Below are positions 56,762 through 64,000 of a DNA stretch of 64,000 nt, piece after piece. The translations under genes and the position numbers were made by a program. Below the pieces are notes generated by a model, which was not told the origin of the DNA, did not search any database, and saw nothing but the letters and a program-made list of their open reading frames with translations. Where the stretch lies: NCBI GenBank assembly GCA_947307055.1, contig CAMZHX010000001.1, positions 62,001 to 126,000 on the forward strand. Direction: 5' to 3'. The DNA is from an uncultured Selenomonadales bacterium. GTDB taxonomy: Bacteria > Bacillota > Negativicutes > Selenomonadales > Selenomonadaceae. Position 1 is the stretch's first letter, and each line of letters starts with the position of its first letter.

Positions 56762-59533
56762 ATGTGTAATGAACTTTTCCCTTCTCCCATTTCCCATTTC
56801 CCTTTCACCGTCCTAATTCGCATCGAGCCCGACGAAAAATTTTTCCCGGTATGGTGCTCGCCCGAATTCGCTGAGATGTTGGAGGGCACGCCCGAAGAAA
56901 TTTTAGCTCGCGACGACTTCCAGAAAAATATTCACCCCGACGATAGGGAAAAAGTCGCTTACCTCTTGCGCCATAAAGTTTCGCCTAAGGGTAAAAATAA
57001 TTTGACGCTCCGCCAGCAGACCCTCAAAGGGAATTGGATTTGGATTAACATTTACTGCGCGTTCGTCGAGGACGGCGGCATTGAGTTTGCCTATTGCACT
57101 TGCTCCGACGTTACGAAATTCAAGCGCAATGAGCAACGCGCTAAAATTCTTTATGAGGGCGTCCGCGCAGAACTCGAAAACCTTTCCGCTAATACTCTGG
57201 TCGCCCTGCGTATCAACATCACGCAAGATATTATTGAGGACGGGCGCGGGCGCGAGCTACAAAATATTAACCTGCGCGGCATGAAAGTTTCTGAGCAATT
57301 CGAGCAACGCGCAAATTATTTCCCACTCGAACGCGATAGGAAAAAATTTTTGGCGGAATTCAATAGGGAACGGCTACTTGAGGAATTCGCTCGCGGGAAA
57401 AATAATCATTCCGCCGTTTTCTTCAATCGCCGCCCCGACGGTCGCGAGTGCTTTGTAAATTACAACGTCACCTTGCGCCGCGACCCCGATTCCGAAGACA
57501 TTATCGCCTTCGCCACCGAACAGGATTACAACAACGAGATTGTTAGCCGAACCGTTTTGAGTAAAGCCCTCGCCGACCAGTACGACATGATAACTTATAT
57601 CGTCGGCGGCAATTACGGCGTAGTTATCGGCGACGAGTCGAAGATTCAACGCGGTAGCATTTTCCCGCGTAAACGCACCGGACGTTATGAAGATTATCTC
57701 AACGAACAGATTCGCCCCGCGTTGACCGGTACCGCTGAAGAGCAGGAGAAATTTTATAATGCCTTGACGCTTGAGAAGGTCGAGAACGCTTTGGAAACGC
57801 GCGAGCCTTATGAAGTCAATATTCATTGCTTCCTCGACGACGAAATTTATCACAAGCGTTTTGTATTTTATCTGGTCGACAAGGACGCGAAATTTTATAT
57901 CCTGCTCAAAAGCGACACGACTAAAATTCAGCGCGCGCAATTCGCTAAAAATGAACAGCTCAAAACCGCGCTCGAAATAGCTAATCAAGCTAACGTCGCT
58001 AAAACTGCGTTCCTGTCCGCGATGAGTCACGAAATCCGCACGCCTATGAACGCCATTATCGGACTTGATACAATCGCGCTAAAGGAACCTGACTTGGAAA
58101 AAGTTCGCGAGTACCTCAAAAAAATCGGGTCGAGTGCGCGTCATCTGCTCGGCATCATCAACGACATTTTAGACATGAGCCGTATCGAAAGCGGCCGCAT
58201 GATTCTAAAGCACGAAGAATTTTCCTTCAACAACATGTTGGAGCAGATTAACACGATGGTTAACAGCCAATGCCGCGATAAGGGCTTGCACTACGATTGC
58301 ACGATTCGCGGGCACGTCGAAGACTTTTATATCGGCGACGACATGAAGCTTAAGCAGGTCTTGATTAACATTCTCGGCAACGCGATTAAGTTCACCGATA
58401 AGGGCGGCGAAATTGTTTTCACGATTGAGCAGGTCGCGCACTTCGAGGATAAATCGACTTTGCGCTTTGTCGTCAAAGATACCGGCATCGGCATTGAAAA
58501 AGAATATCTGCCCAAAATTTTCGAGCCGTTCAGCCAAGAAGATTCCGGCTCGTCGACTTCCTATGGCGGAACAGGTTTGGGTATGGCGATTACAAAAAAT
58601 ATCGTCGAGACCATGAACGGAAATATTTCTGTCAAGTCGGATAAGGGCGTCGGCTCGGAATTCACCGTCAATATCACCCTGCGCAATTCGCCTAAGACCG
58701 CCGATTCCGTCAAGGGCAAAAAAATTAACGTCACCGATTTGAGCGTCCTGATTGTCGACGACGACCCGATTGCTTGCGAACATGCTAAAGTTGTCCTAGA
58801 AGAGGTCGGGATAAAAGCTGACATTTCCAGGAGCGGTCGCGACGCAGTTAAAAAAGTTCGGCTCAAGCGGGCGCGTCATGAACTTTATAACATTTTGCTA
58901 ATCGATTTGCGAATGCCTGACGAGGACGGCATAGAAGTTACACGCCGCGTCCGAGACATTATCGGTAACGAGTCGGCGATTATAATTTTGACGGCGTACA
59001 GTTGGGACGACCTAATCGAAGAGGCAATGTCGGCGGGCGTCGATAGATTCATGGCAAAGCCGCTGTTCGCCTCGACCGTCGTAAACGAATTTCATCAGAC
59101 GCTTGCAAAGAAAAATATCGGCGAGCCGACTAAAAAACTTGCCGAGTTGGAAGGGCGTAAAATCCTAATGGCGGAGGATATGCCGGTCAACGCGGAAATA
59201 ATGATGATGGTTTTATCTATGCGCGGAATGGAGGTCGAGCACGCGCCCAATGGTCAAGAGGCAGTCGACACGTTCGCGAATTCGCCGCCGAATCATTTCG
59301 ACGCGGTGCTAATGGATATAAGAATGCCAATAATGGACGGGCTTAAGGCGACAGAGACAATACGCGCCCTATCTCGCCCCGACGCCAAAACCGTCCCGAT
59401 AATCGCAATGACAGCCAACGCCTTTGACGAGGACGTCCAACGGAGTTTGCAAGCGGGCATGAACGCGCACTTATCAAAGCCGGTCGAGCCGGAACATCTT
59501 TTCAAGACATTGGCGGAACTAATCGAGCCGTGA
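56762..59533 (+). CDS. Hybrid sensor histidine kinase with two receiver domains
   Basis: About 923 residues, cytoplasmic. A PAS domain with PAC (about 25-130; FAEMLEGTPEEIL, WIWINIYCAFVEDG) is followed by a long linker with a second PAS-like region, HisKA with SAMSHEIRTPMNAIIGLD near 425, HATPase with YGGTGLGMAI, a first receiver (VLIVDDDPIA, LLIDLRMPDEDGIEV) and a second receiver (ILMAEDMPVNAEI, VLMDIRMPIMDGLKA). The start is uncertain: ATG 56762 lacks a ribosome binding site, TTG 56741 lies inside the HPt gene, and the first residues (LFPSPISHFPF) come from a purine/pyrimidine repeat. Confidence 0.88.
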   Translation: MCNELFPSPISHFPFTVLIRIEPDEKFFPVWCSPEFAEMLEGTPEEILARDDFQKNIHPDDREKVAYLLRHKVSPKGKNNLTLRQQTLKGNWIWINIYCAFVEDGGIEFAYCTCSDVTKFKRNEQRAKILYEGVRAELENLSANTLVALRINITQDIIEDGRGRELQNINLRGMKVSEQFEQRANYFPLERDRKKFLAEFNRERLLEEFARGKNNHSAVFFNRRPDGRECFVNYNVTLRRDPDSEDIIAFATEQDYNNEIVSRTVLSKALADQYDMITYIVGGNYGVVIGDESKIQRGSIFPRKRTGRYEDYLNEQIRPALTGTAEEQEKFYNALTLEKVENALETREPYEVNIHCFLDDEIYHKRFVFYLVDKDAKFYILLKSDTTKIQRAQFAKNEQLKTALEIANQANVAKTAFLSAMSHEIRTPMNAIIGLDTIALKEPDLEKVREYLKKIGSSARHLLGIINDILDMSRIESGRMILKHEEFSFNNMLEQINTMVNSQCRDKGLHYDCTIRGHVEDFYIGDDMKLKQVLINILGNAIKFTDKGGEIVFTIEQVAHFEDKSTLRFVVKDTGIGIEKEYLPKIFEPFSQEDSGSSTSYGGTGLGMAITKNIVETMNGNISVKSDKGVGSEFTVNITLRNSPKTADSVKGKKINVTDLSVLIVDDDPIACEHAKVVLEEVGIKADISRSGRDAVKKVRLKRARHELYNILLIDLRMPDEDGIEVTRRVRDIIGNESAIIILTAYSWDDLIEEAMSAGVDRFMAKPLFASTVVNEFHQTLAKKNIGEPTKKLAELEGRKILMAEDMPVNAEIMMMVLSMRGMEVEHAPNGQEAVDTFANSPPNHFDAVLMDIRMPIMDGLKATETIRALSRPDAKTVPIIAMTANAFDEDVQRSLQAGMNAHLSKPVEPEHLFKTLAELIEP
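56774..56807. repeat. CTTTTCCCTTCTCCCATTTCCC repeat at a kinase start
   Basis: CTTTTCCCTTCTCCCATTTC then CCATTTCCCTTTC. It is the reverse of the GGGAAATGGG family and is translated as the N-terminus of the kinase. Confidence 0.6.
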
Positions 59534-59535
59534 AT

Positions 59536-60270
59536 CTACAAGTTATAGCCGCGCGGCGTGAGCATAAAGCCCGCCTTAACGAAAGTTTGAGAATTGCCAA
59601 TCAGAACCAGCGAAAACATATTGACATCTTCGCGAGTGAAATTTTCCAGCGTGGAAATAATTTTGGATTCGCCGACGCGCCCGGCATTAGTCACGATTCC
59701 GACGGGCGTATTTTTTTCGCGATACTCCAGCAAAATTTTCTGAACGTCTTGCAGTTGAGTAACGCGGCGTTTACTTTTGGGATTGTACAGCGCGATAACG
59801 AAATCACCTTGAGCGGCGGCTCGCACACGTCGTTTAATGACTTCCCAAGGCGTCATCAAATCGGAAAGGCTTATAACAGCGAAATCGTTCATCAAGGGCG
59901 CACCTAAAATCGCCGCCGCCGCATTGACTGCCGAAACTCCCGCGATAACTTCAAATTGCGGCTGCTTATCTTCGGGAAGGTTCAAAATCATTTCGACGAC
60001 CAAACCCGCCATGCCGTAAATCCCAGCGTCGCCACTCGACACGACCACGACATTTTTGCCCGACAAAGCCTCTTCAATCGCGAGCTTGCAACGTTCGACT
60101 TCCTGCATCATCGCCCGCCCGATAACTTTTTTTCCACCGATAATTTTTTCAATGAGCTTTATATAAGTGTTGTAGCCCGCTACGACTTCGGCATTTTCAA
60201 TCGCCAGACGAGCACGCGGCGTCATTTCGTCGAGACTGCCCGGTCCAATTCCTACCACAGAAATTTTCAT
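59536..60270 (-). CDS. cobJ: Precorrin-3B / cobalt-factor III C17-methyltransferase
   Basis: CobJ/CbiH methylates C17 and contracts the ring in corrin synthesis. The 244-residue protein has the SAM-dependent tetrapyrrole methylase pattern: VVGIGPGSLDEMTPRA, VAGYNTYIKL, VVVVSSGDAGIYGMAGLV, FEVIAGVSAVNAAAAILG and ALYNPKSKRR. ATG 60270 has GAGGTGA upstream; the longer frame runs into a repeat. No other cobalamin gene is adjacent. An anaerobic cobalamin pathway is plausible for this lineage but the substrate form is inference. Confidence 0.93.
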   Translation of the reverse strand: MKISVVGIGPGSLDEMTPRARLAIENAEVVAGYNTYIKLIEKIIGGKKVIGRAMMQEVERCKLAIEEALSGKNVVVVSSGDAGIYGMAGLVVEMILNLPEDKQPQFEVIAGVSAVNAAAAILGAPLMNDFAVISLSDLMTPWEVIKRRVRAAAQGDFVIALYNPKSKRRVTQLQDVQKILLEYREKNTPVGIVTNAGRVGESKIISTLENFTREDVNMFSLVLIGNSQTFVKAGFMLTPRGYNL

Positions 60271-60399
60271 GCTATCACCTCGTATAATCAAAGTAGTAGT
60301 TATTAACGTCCCCCTCCAAGGACGGCTATAATTCAAACGATGTTGTGGATTAGTTGCTTTGAGGTTGTTAGTTACCGTAGCGTTATCGTGCAATCTTTC

Positions 60400-60475
60400 C
60401 GATGGGGAAATTCTCCCACACCCCCTTTGGGGGGACACCCTCCGCCTACGGCTCCCCCCGATGTAGTATTCTATC
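60400..60475. repeat. GC-rich interspersed element, copy 2
   Basis: GGGGAAATTCTCCCACACCC, a CCCCCTTTGGGGG hairpin, GACACCC, TCCGCCTACGGCTCCCCCC. It is the reversed counterpart of 52070-52215. The 562-base gap 60271-60832 holds this element, a long inverted repeat and the rplS promoter, and no gene. Confidence 0.5.
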
Positions 60476-60528
60476 CAACGTTATCACAACCGCAAGTTCT
60501 CGAAATTTCTAACCGAAGTGTATAGTAA

Positions 60529-60615
60529 AAAAGAACATCCTGTCCGATTTATCCGAACGTTTTCGTAAATTTCAAGTTTTCGACTTTGACCAGTATTAAC
60601 GTCGGATGTTCTTTT
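60529..60615. repeat. 12-bp perfect inverted repeat with 63-base loop
   Basis: AAAAGAACATCC (60529-60540) is exactly complementary to GGATGTTCTTTT (60604-60615), followed by AATTTTA. It may be a terminator, a structured small RNA or the ends of a tiny mobile element. Confidence 0.5.
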
Positions 60616-60738
60616 AATTTTATTTTTACTCAAGGTGCAATTCTAACATAATCGCTGACCTTTGCAATAAACAATACAAGAGAATTGAAGCGCAATTTTA
60701 AATTGATAATTCGACGGGCCGAAAAGTCAATAAAAATC

Positions 60739-60768
60739 TTGACAGCGATAAAATTTTTGTGTTAGACT
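60739..60768 (+). promoter_or_regulatory. rplS promoter
   Basis: TTGACA (60739-60744) and TAGACT (60763-60768) are 18 bases apart. The leader of about 60 bases includes GAGGCGTTCCTC, which can fold; an L19-leader-like role is possible but not shown. Confidence 0.5.
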
Positions 60769-60832
60769 TTGCGAGCTATTGAGGCGTTCCTCTGCGTTGC
60801 GGGCATGAACGTCGAACAAAGGAGGACTTAAT

Positions 60833-61180
60833 TTGAATATCATTGAACTTTTGGAGAAAGAACAACTGCGCGATAACATTCCGCAATTTGCGCCGGGCGA
60901 TACAGTTCGCGTCCATGCAAAAATCGTCGAAGGCAATCGCGAACGCATTCAGATTTTCGAGGGCGTCGTTATTGGTCGTCAAGGTAGCGGCGTGCGCGAA
61001 ATGTTCACCGTCCGCAGAATTTCTTACGGCGTCGGCGTCGAAAGATTATTCCCTGTGCATTCGCCCCGCGTCGAGAAAATCGAAGTCGTTCGTCGTGGCG
61101 CGGTTCGTCGTGCAAAACTCTATTACCTGCGCAAACTCACTGGCAAGGCTGCGCGTATCAAGGAAAAGAAAAACAAGTAG
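60833..61180 (+). CDS. rplS: Ribosomal protein L19
   Basis: A full-length 115-residue bL19. Family segments include [60 protein letters not shown] and [20 protein letters not shown]. The TTG start at 60833 has AAAGGAGG upstream. It stands alone, without the usual rpsP-rimM-trmD neighbours, and has its own promoter and terminator. Confidence 0.97.
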   Translation: MNIIELLEKEQLRDNIPQFAPGDTVRVHAKIVEGNRERIQIFEGVVIGRQGSGVREMFTVRRISYGVGVERLFPVHSPRVEKIEVVRRGAVRRAKLYYLRKLTGKAARIKEKKNK

Positions 61181-61200
61181 GAATTACAATTACGAATCAA

Positions 61201-61234
61201 AAAACCCCCTGACAAAATATCGGGGGATTTTTTT
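61201..61234 (+). terminator. rplS terminator
   Basis: ACCCCC (61204-61209) pairs with GGGGGA-side bases (61222-61226) around TGACAAAATATC, followed by ATTTTTTTATT. Confidence 0.85.
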
Positions 61235-61235
61235 A

Positions 61236-61424
61236 TTAACGGGATTTTTCTTCGTTAAGTTTTCGCGGAGGATATATGCCCGCTGCCGCAACCTCGTCGA
61301 GCTCTTCAAGCGACATCTCCTCATTGATTGCTCTGCGGCGAAGTTTCAATCTGAGTAAGAGACTGTCCTTTACTTTGCTGAACTGCGAGAAGTCAACCTG
61401 TCCGAATCTATCTTCCATTGTCAT
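61236..61424 (-). CDS. Small protein with RiPP-leader-like end, next to an ECF sigma gene
   Basis: A 62-residue protein begins MTMEDRFGQVDFSQFSKVKD, continues with a basic LLLRLKLRRRAINEE stretch, and then reads MSLEELDEVAAAG before a 13-residue tail IYPPRKLNEEKSR. The LEELDEVAAAG segment resembles the end of Nif11/double-glycine-type leader peptides (E-L-x-x-V-A-G/A-G). AAGGAG lies 8 bases before ATG 61424. No modification or export gene is adjacent; the upstream gene is an ECF sigma factor 55 bases away in the same direction. It could instead be a small regulator of that sigma factor. Confidence 0.55.
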   Translation of the reverse strand: MTMEDRFGQVDFSQFSKVKDSLLLRLKLRRRAINEEMSLEELDEVAAAGIYPPRKLNEEKSR

Positions 61425-61479
61425 TTCAATCACTCCTTAATTTATTTCTTGCCTCTTATACGTTTGAAATCCGATTTTG

Positions 61480-62025
61480 TTACATGTCTGTTAAAAATTT
61501 TTTCAACTTGGCAAGAGTGCGGTGGAGTGTCGTACGGACGTTGCTTTCGCTAATCATCAAAATTTCTGCGATTGAGCGCGTATCCATATCCGAGAAAAAT
61601 TTAAGTTCGACAATTCGCCGCTCGCGCTCTGAAAGTTTATCCAATGCCGCAAAAAGTTCGCGATGACCTTCCTTTTCCAAAGTTTGCGCTTCGGGCTCCT
61701 GATATTCGGGCGCGGCAGGGTCGAAGAATTCTTCCCACTCGGTCTCCTGATTTTTTTCTACATGGCGCGTATGGTCGATGATTGAATTCGTCGCGATTCT
61801 GAAAAGCCACGTCGAGAACGCCGCTTGCGCTGGATTGTATTTCTCCAAGTTCTCGTTCATCTTCATGAAAGTTATGCTTGTGATGTCATCGGCGTCCGCA
61901 GAATTTTTAACCCGCGCATAAATGAAATTGTACACGCGCGGGAAAAAGTGTTCGTAAAGCTCCTCGAAGGCGTCTTCGTCAGTCGTAGCTTGTTGCGCCA
62001 GCAGGTTGTAATCTTTTTCTGCCAT
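61480..62025 (-). CDS. ECF-type RNA polymerase sigma factor
   Basis: A 181-residue sigma-70 factor with region 2 (EELYEHFFPRVYNFIYARVK, DADDITSITFMKMNENLEKY, FSTWLFRIATNSIIDHTRH) and region 4 (LDKLSERERRIVELKFFSDM, SIAEILMISESNVRTTLHRT). No anti-sigma factor gene is adjacent; the small protein downstream is the only candidate partner. The start lies just after a long purine repeat, which supplies no clear ribosome binding site. Confidence 0.88.
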   Translation of the reverse strand: MAEKDYNLLAQQATTDEDAFEELYEHFFPRVYNFIYARVKNSADADDITSITFMKMNENLEKYNPAQAAFSTWLFRIATNSIIDHTRHVEKNQETEWEEFFDPAAPEYQEPEAQTLEKEGHRELFAALDKLSERERRIVELKFFSDMDTRSIAEILMISESNVRTTLHRTLAKLKKFLTDM

Positions 62026-62034
62026 AATCTTGTT

Positions 62035-62112
62035 AAGGGAAATGGGAAAAGGGAAATGGGAAAAGTCTTCTCCCTACCCTTTTCCCTTCTCCTTTCTCCC
62101 TTCTCCCTCAGT
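62035..62112. repeat. Inverted pair of GGGAAATGGG and CCCTTTTCCC repeats
   Basis: AAGGGAAATGGGAAAAGGGA and onward is followed within 10 bases by CCCTTTTCCCTTCTCC and CTTTCTCCCTTCTCCCTC. The two arms can form a long hairpin between the sigma gene and glgB. It is the longest copy of this repeat in the window. Confidence 0.65.
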
Positions 62113-64000
62113 TCTTCCACAACACGACGCCACTACGCGCCGGAATGTAAAGCTTAAGCCAATCTTTGTCCTGTCTGTCGTAAACAGGGTCGTAATTCGT
62201 GTAGTGAGGAACCGTGTCGTCCGTCAAGCCGAAGCCGCCAAAAGCTTTGTCGTCCGTGTTGAGCATAACGTCGTAATCGCCCTTCGGAACCAAAAAGCCA
62301 TAATCGACAAAAGATTTGGTCGGCGAGAAGTTGAACACGAACAGCAACCGCCCGCGCATATACGCTAAAACTTGGTCGGCGTCGTCGTGCCAAATCTCGC
62401 GAACAGGCAAACTAGCAAAATCGGGCTCCGCCTTAATGACAGCTATCATAGCCCTATCGAAGTCGCCCAGCTCGTGATAGCAAAGCGATTTATCGTCCGC
62501 CAAATGCCATTGACGTTGCGCGTATTTATGGCTCCAACCGTTACCTTCGCGCGGGAAGTCAATCCACTCTGGATGCCCGAACTCATTGCCCATGAAGTTC
62601 AGATAGCCGCCGTTCATCGTCGAGAGCGTCACGAGCCGAATCATTTTGTGCAACGCTATGCCGCGATTAGCTATGTCGTTTTCGTCGCCCTTCTTGAAGT
62701 GCCAATACATATCGGCATCAATCAGCCGGAAAATAATTGTCTTGTCGCCGACAAGGGCTTGGTCGTGACTTTCGGCGTAGGAAATAGTTTTTTCATCTGC
62801 GCGGCGATTGGTCATCTCCCAGAAAATACTGGACGGTTTCCAATCCTCGTCGCGCTTCTCCTTAATCATCTTAATCCAGTAATCCGGGACATTCATAGCA
62901 AGTCGGTAGTCGAAGCCAAAGCCGCCGTCCTCAAATTTGCTAGCGAGTCCGGGCATTCCGCTGACATCCTCCGCAATCGTGACGGCATTGGGCTTGACCT
63001 CGTGAATCATTTTGTTCGCCAACATCAGATAACAAATCGCGTTGTCGTCTTGGTGCCCGTTGAAGTAGTCTCCGTAGCCCATGAACGCCTCGCCTAAGCC
63101 GTGACTGTAATAAAGCATGGAAGTTATGCCGTCGAAGCGGAAGCCGTCGAAGTGATATTCCTGCAACCAGTATTTGCAATTCGACAGCAGGAAATGTAAA
63201 ACGTCGTCCTTGCCGTAATCAAAGCAGAGACTATCCCACGCGGGGTGCTCGTGACGGTCGCCCTCGTAGAAAAATTGATTTGGGTCGCCCGCTAAGTTCC
63301 CTAAGCCTTCGACCTCGTTTTTGACGGCGTGGCTATGTACAATGTCCATTATAACGCCAATGCCCATTTGGTGAGCCGCGTCAATCATATCCTTGAGTTC
63401 GTCGGGGGTGCCGAAACGACTTGACGGCGCAAAGAAGCTGCTAACATGATAGCCGAAGCTGCCGTAGTAAGGGTGCTCCTGAATCGCCATAACTTGAATC
63501 GCGTTGTAACCGGCTTGCTTGACGCGCGGCAAAACATTTTCTTTAAACTCGGTGTAGGTGCCGACCTTCTCAGCGTCCTGCGACATTCCAACGTGGCATT
63601 CGTAAATCAAAAGCGGCTTGGTATCGATTTTGAATCCGGCGTCGTGCCACTCGTGCGGGTGTTCGGGATTCCAAACCTGCGCGGAGAAAATTTTCGTTTG
63701 GTCGTCCTGCACGACGCGCTGACACCATGCCGGAATTCTTTCGCCCTCGCCGGTCTCCCAATGCACTTTCATTTTATAGAGGTCGCCGTGTTTGAGCTGA
63801 TTCTCCGAGAGTTTCAATTCCCAGTTGCCGCCGATAAGCCGCTCGCAACGATAAGCTTCGTCCTCTTGCCAGTTGTTGAAGTCGCCGATTAAATAAATTT
63901 TGGTGGCATTCGGAGCCCATTCGCGGAAAACCCAGCCGTAGCCGGTCTTATGCAGGCCGAAATACAAATGCCCGTCCGCGAAGTCAGAAAGAGTGCGCTT
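62108..64000 (-). CDS. glgB: 1,4-alpha-glucan branching enzyme, eukaryote-type (5' end outside window)
   Basis: The enzyme makes alpha-1,6 branches in glycogen. The frame is open to base 64000, so the start lies beyond the window; 630 residues are visible. A CBM48 region (GWVFREWAPNATKIYLIGDF) leads into a GH13 barrel: GYHVSSFFAPSSRFGTPDEL, DIVHSHAVKN, the nucleophile Asp in FDGFRFDGITSMLYY, the Glu in TIAEDVSGMPGL and YAESHDQALVGDKT. These motifs are of the GH13_8 (eukaryote/Bacteroides) type rather than the E. coli type. Confidence 0.93.
   Translation of the reverse strand, partial: KRTLSDFADGHLYFGLHKTGYGWVFREWAPNATKIYLIGDFNNWQEDEAYRCERLIGGNWELKLSENQLKHGDLYKMKVHWETGEGERIPAWCQRVVQDDQTKIFSAQVWNPEHPHEWHDAGFKIDTKPLLIYECHVGMSQDAEKVGTYTEFKENVLPRVKQAGYNAIQVMAIQEHPYYGSFGYHVSSFFAPSSRFGTPDELKDMIDAAHQMGIGVIMDIVHSHAVKNEVEGLGNLAGDPNQFFYEGDRHEHPAWDSLCFDYGKDDVLHFLLSNCKYWLQEYHFDGFRFDGITSMLYYSHGLGEAFMGYGDYFNGHQDDNAICYLMLANKMIHEVKPNAVTIAEDVSGMPGLASKFEDGGFGFDYRLAMNVPDYWIKMIKEKRDEDWKPSSIFWEMTNRRADEKTISYAESHDQALVGDKTIIFRLIDADMYWHFKKGDENDIANRGIALHKMIRLVTLSTMNGGYLNFMGNEFGHPEWIDFPREGNGWSHKYAQRQWHLADDKSLCYHELGDFDRAMIAVIKAEPDFASLPVREIWHDDADQVLAYMRGRLLFVFNFSPTKSFVDYGFLVPKGDYDVMLNTDDKAFGGFGLTDDTVPHYTNYDPVYDRQDKDWLKLYIPARSGVVLWKN

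Noticed and set aside
60271-60832. Possible tRNA or other standard RNA gene in the gap before rplS
   Set aside because: No tRNA-like T-loop or acceptor stem pattern was seen; only repeats, an inverted repeat and a promoter are supported.

Overview
The window looks like a chromosomal segment of a diderm Firmicute, most likely a Negativicute (Selenomonadaceae-like). The evidence is a Firmicute-type core (short intergenic gaps, strong AGGAGG-type ribosome binding sites, frequent TTG starts, SecA with a SEC-C tail) combined with outer-membrane lipid genes (a fused KdtA-LpxK protein) and flagellar genes. No rRNA, tRNA, CRISPR array or insertion sequence was found. Genus-level assignment is inference.

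Layout: 1-2976 is the end of a flagellar cluster (fliD partial, fliS, fliT-like). 3029-6087 is a minus-strand arginine operon (argB-argD-argF). 6128-7922 holds a metallophosphoesterase and a graveyard of joined gene scraps (a nucleotidyltransferase without its active site; HlyD, ABC-2 permease and universal-stress-protein fragments). 8202-19223 is the accessory highlight: four tandem paralogous proteins of about 780-808 residues, each with an SGNH-like N-terminal half and a CDP-glycerol glycerophosphotransferase-like C-terminal half, followed by a TagD-like glycerol-3-phosphate cytidylyltransferase and a PP-loop (asparagine-synthase-like) protein. All are in one orientation with overlapping or tightly spaced genes. 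19262-19928 is a tandem duplication carrying two copies of a putative type I toxin-antitoxin locus (28-residue hydrophobic toxin, convergent antisense RNA with its own promoter and terminator).

19924-26627 carries purine salvage (adenine deaminase and AzgA-type permease), an orphan EcfT, a DUF4422 glycosyltransferase, a sugar O-acetyltransferase and a half-size chromate transporter. 26699-34581 is rpoC-rpoB; both proteins are unusual, and rpoC carries in-frame copies of short repeats that are otherwise intergenic. 34884-41670 is a signalling block: a BvgS-like hybrid kinase, then a minus-strand operon of hybrid kinase, STAS antagonist, RsbW-like kinase and RsbU-like PP2C phosphatase (a partner-switching module). 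41844-55688 holds an Rpn-type nuclease, kdtA-lpxK, an ACT protein with UPF0210, recX, a ferredoxin-type aldo/keto reductase, aroH, a miniature ABC-F ATPase, hisD, an HNH protein, secA and rnc. 55725-64000 holds 5-formyl-THF cyclo-ligase, an HPt protein with a two-receiver hybrid kinase, cobJ, rplS, a small RiPP-leader-like peptide next to an ECF sigma factor, and the 3' part of a eukaryote-type glycogen branching enzyme.

Recurring short repeats (GGGAAAAGGGAAAT type, AATTAGGAATG type and GTGTTAGGTTTTAGG type) sit between genes and also inside coding sequences. They have shaped gene ends (lpxK C-terminus, kinase N-terminus at 56762) and interior parts of RpoC.
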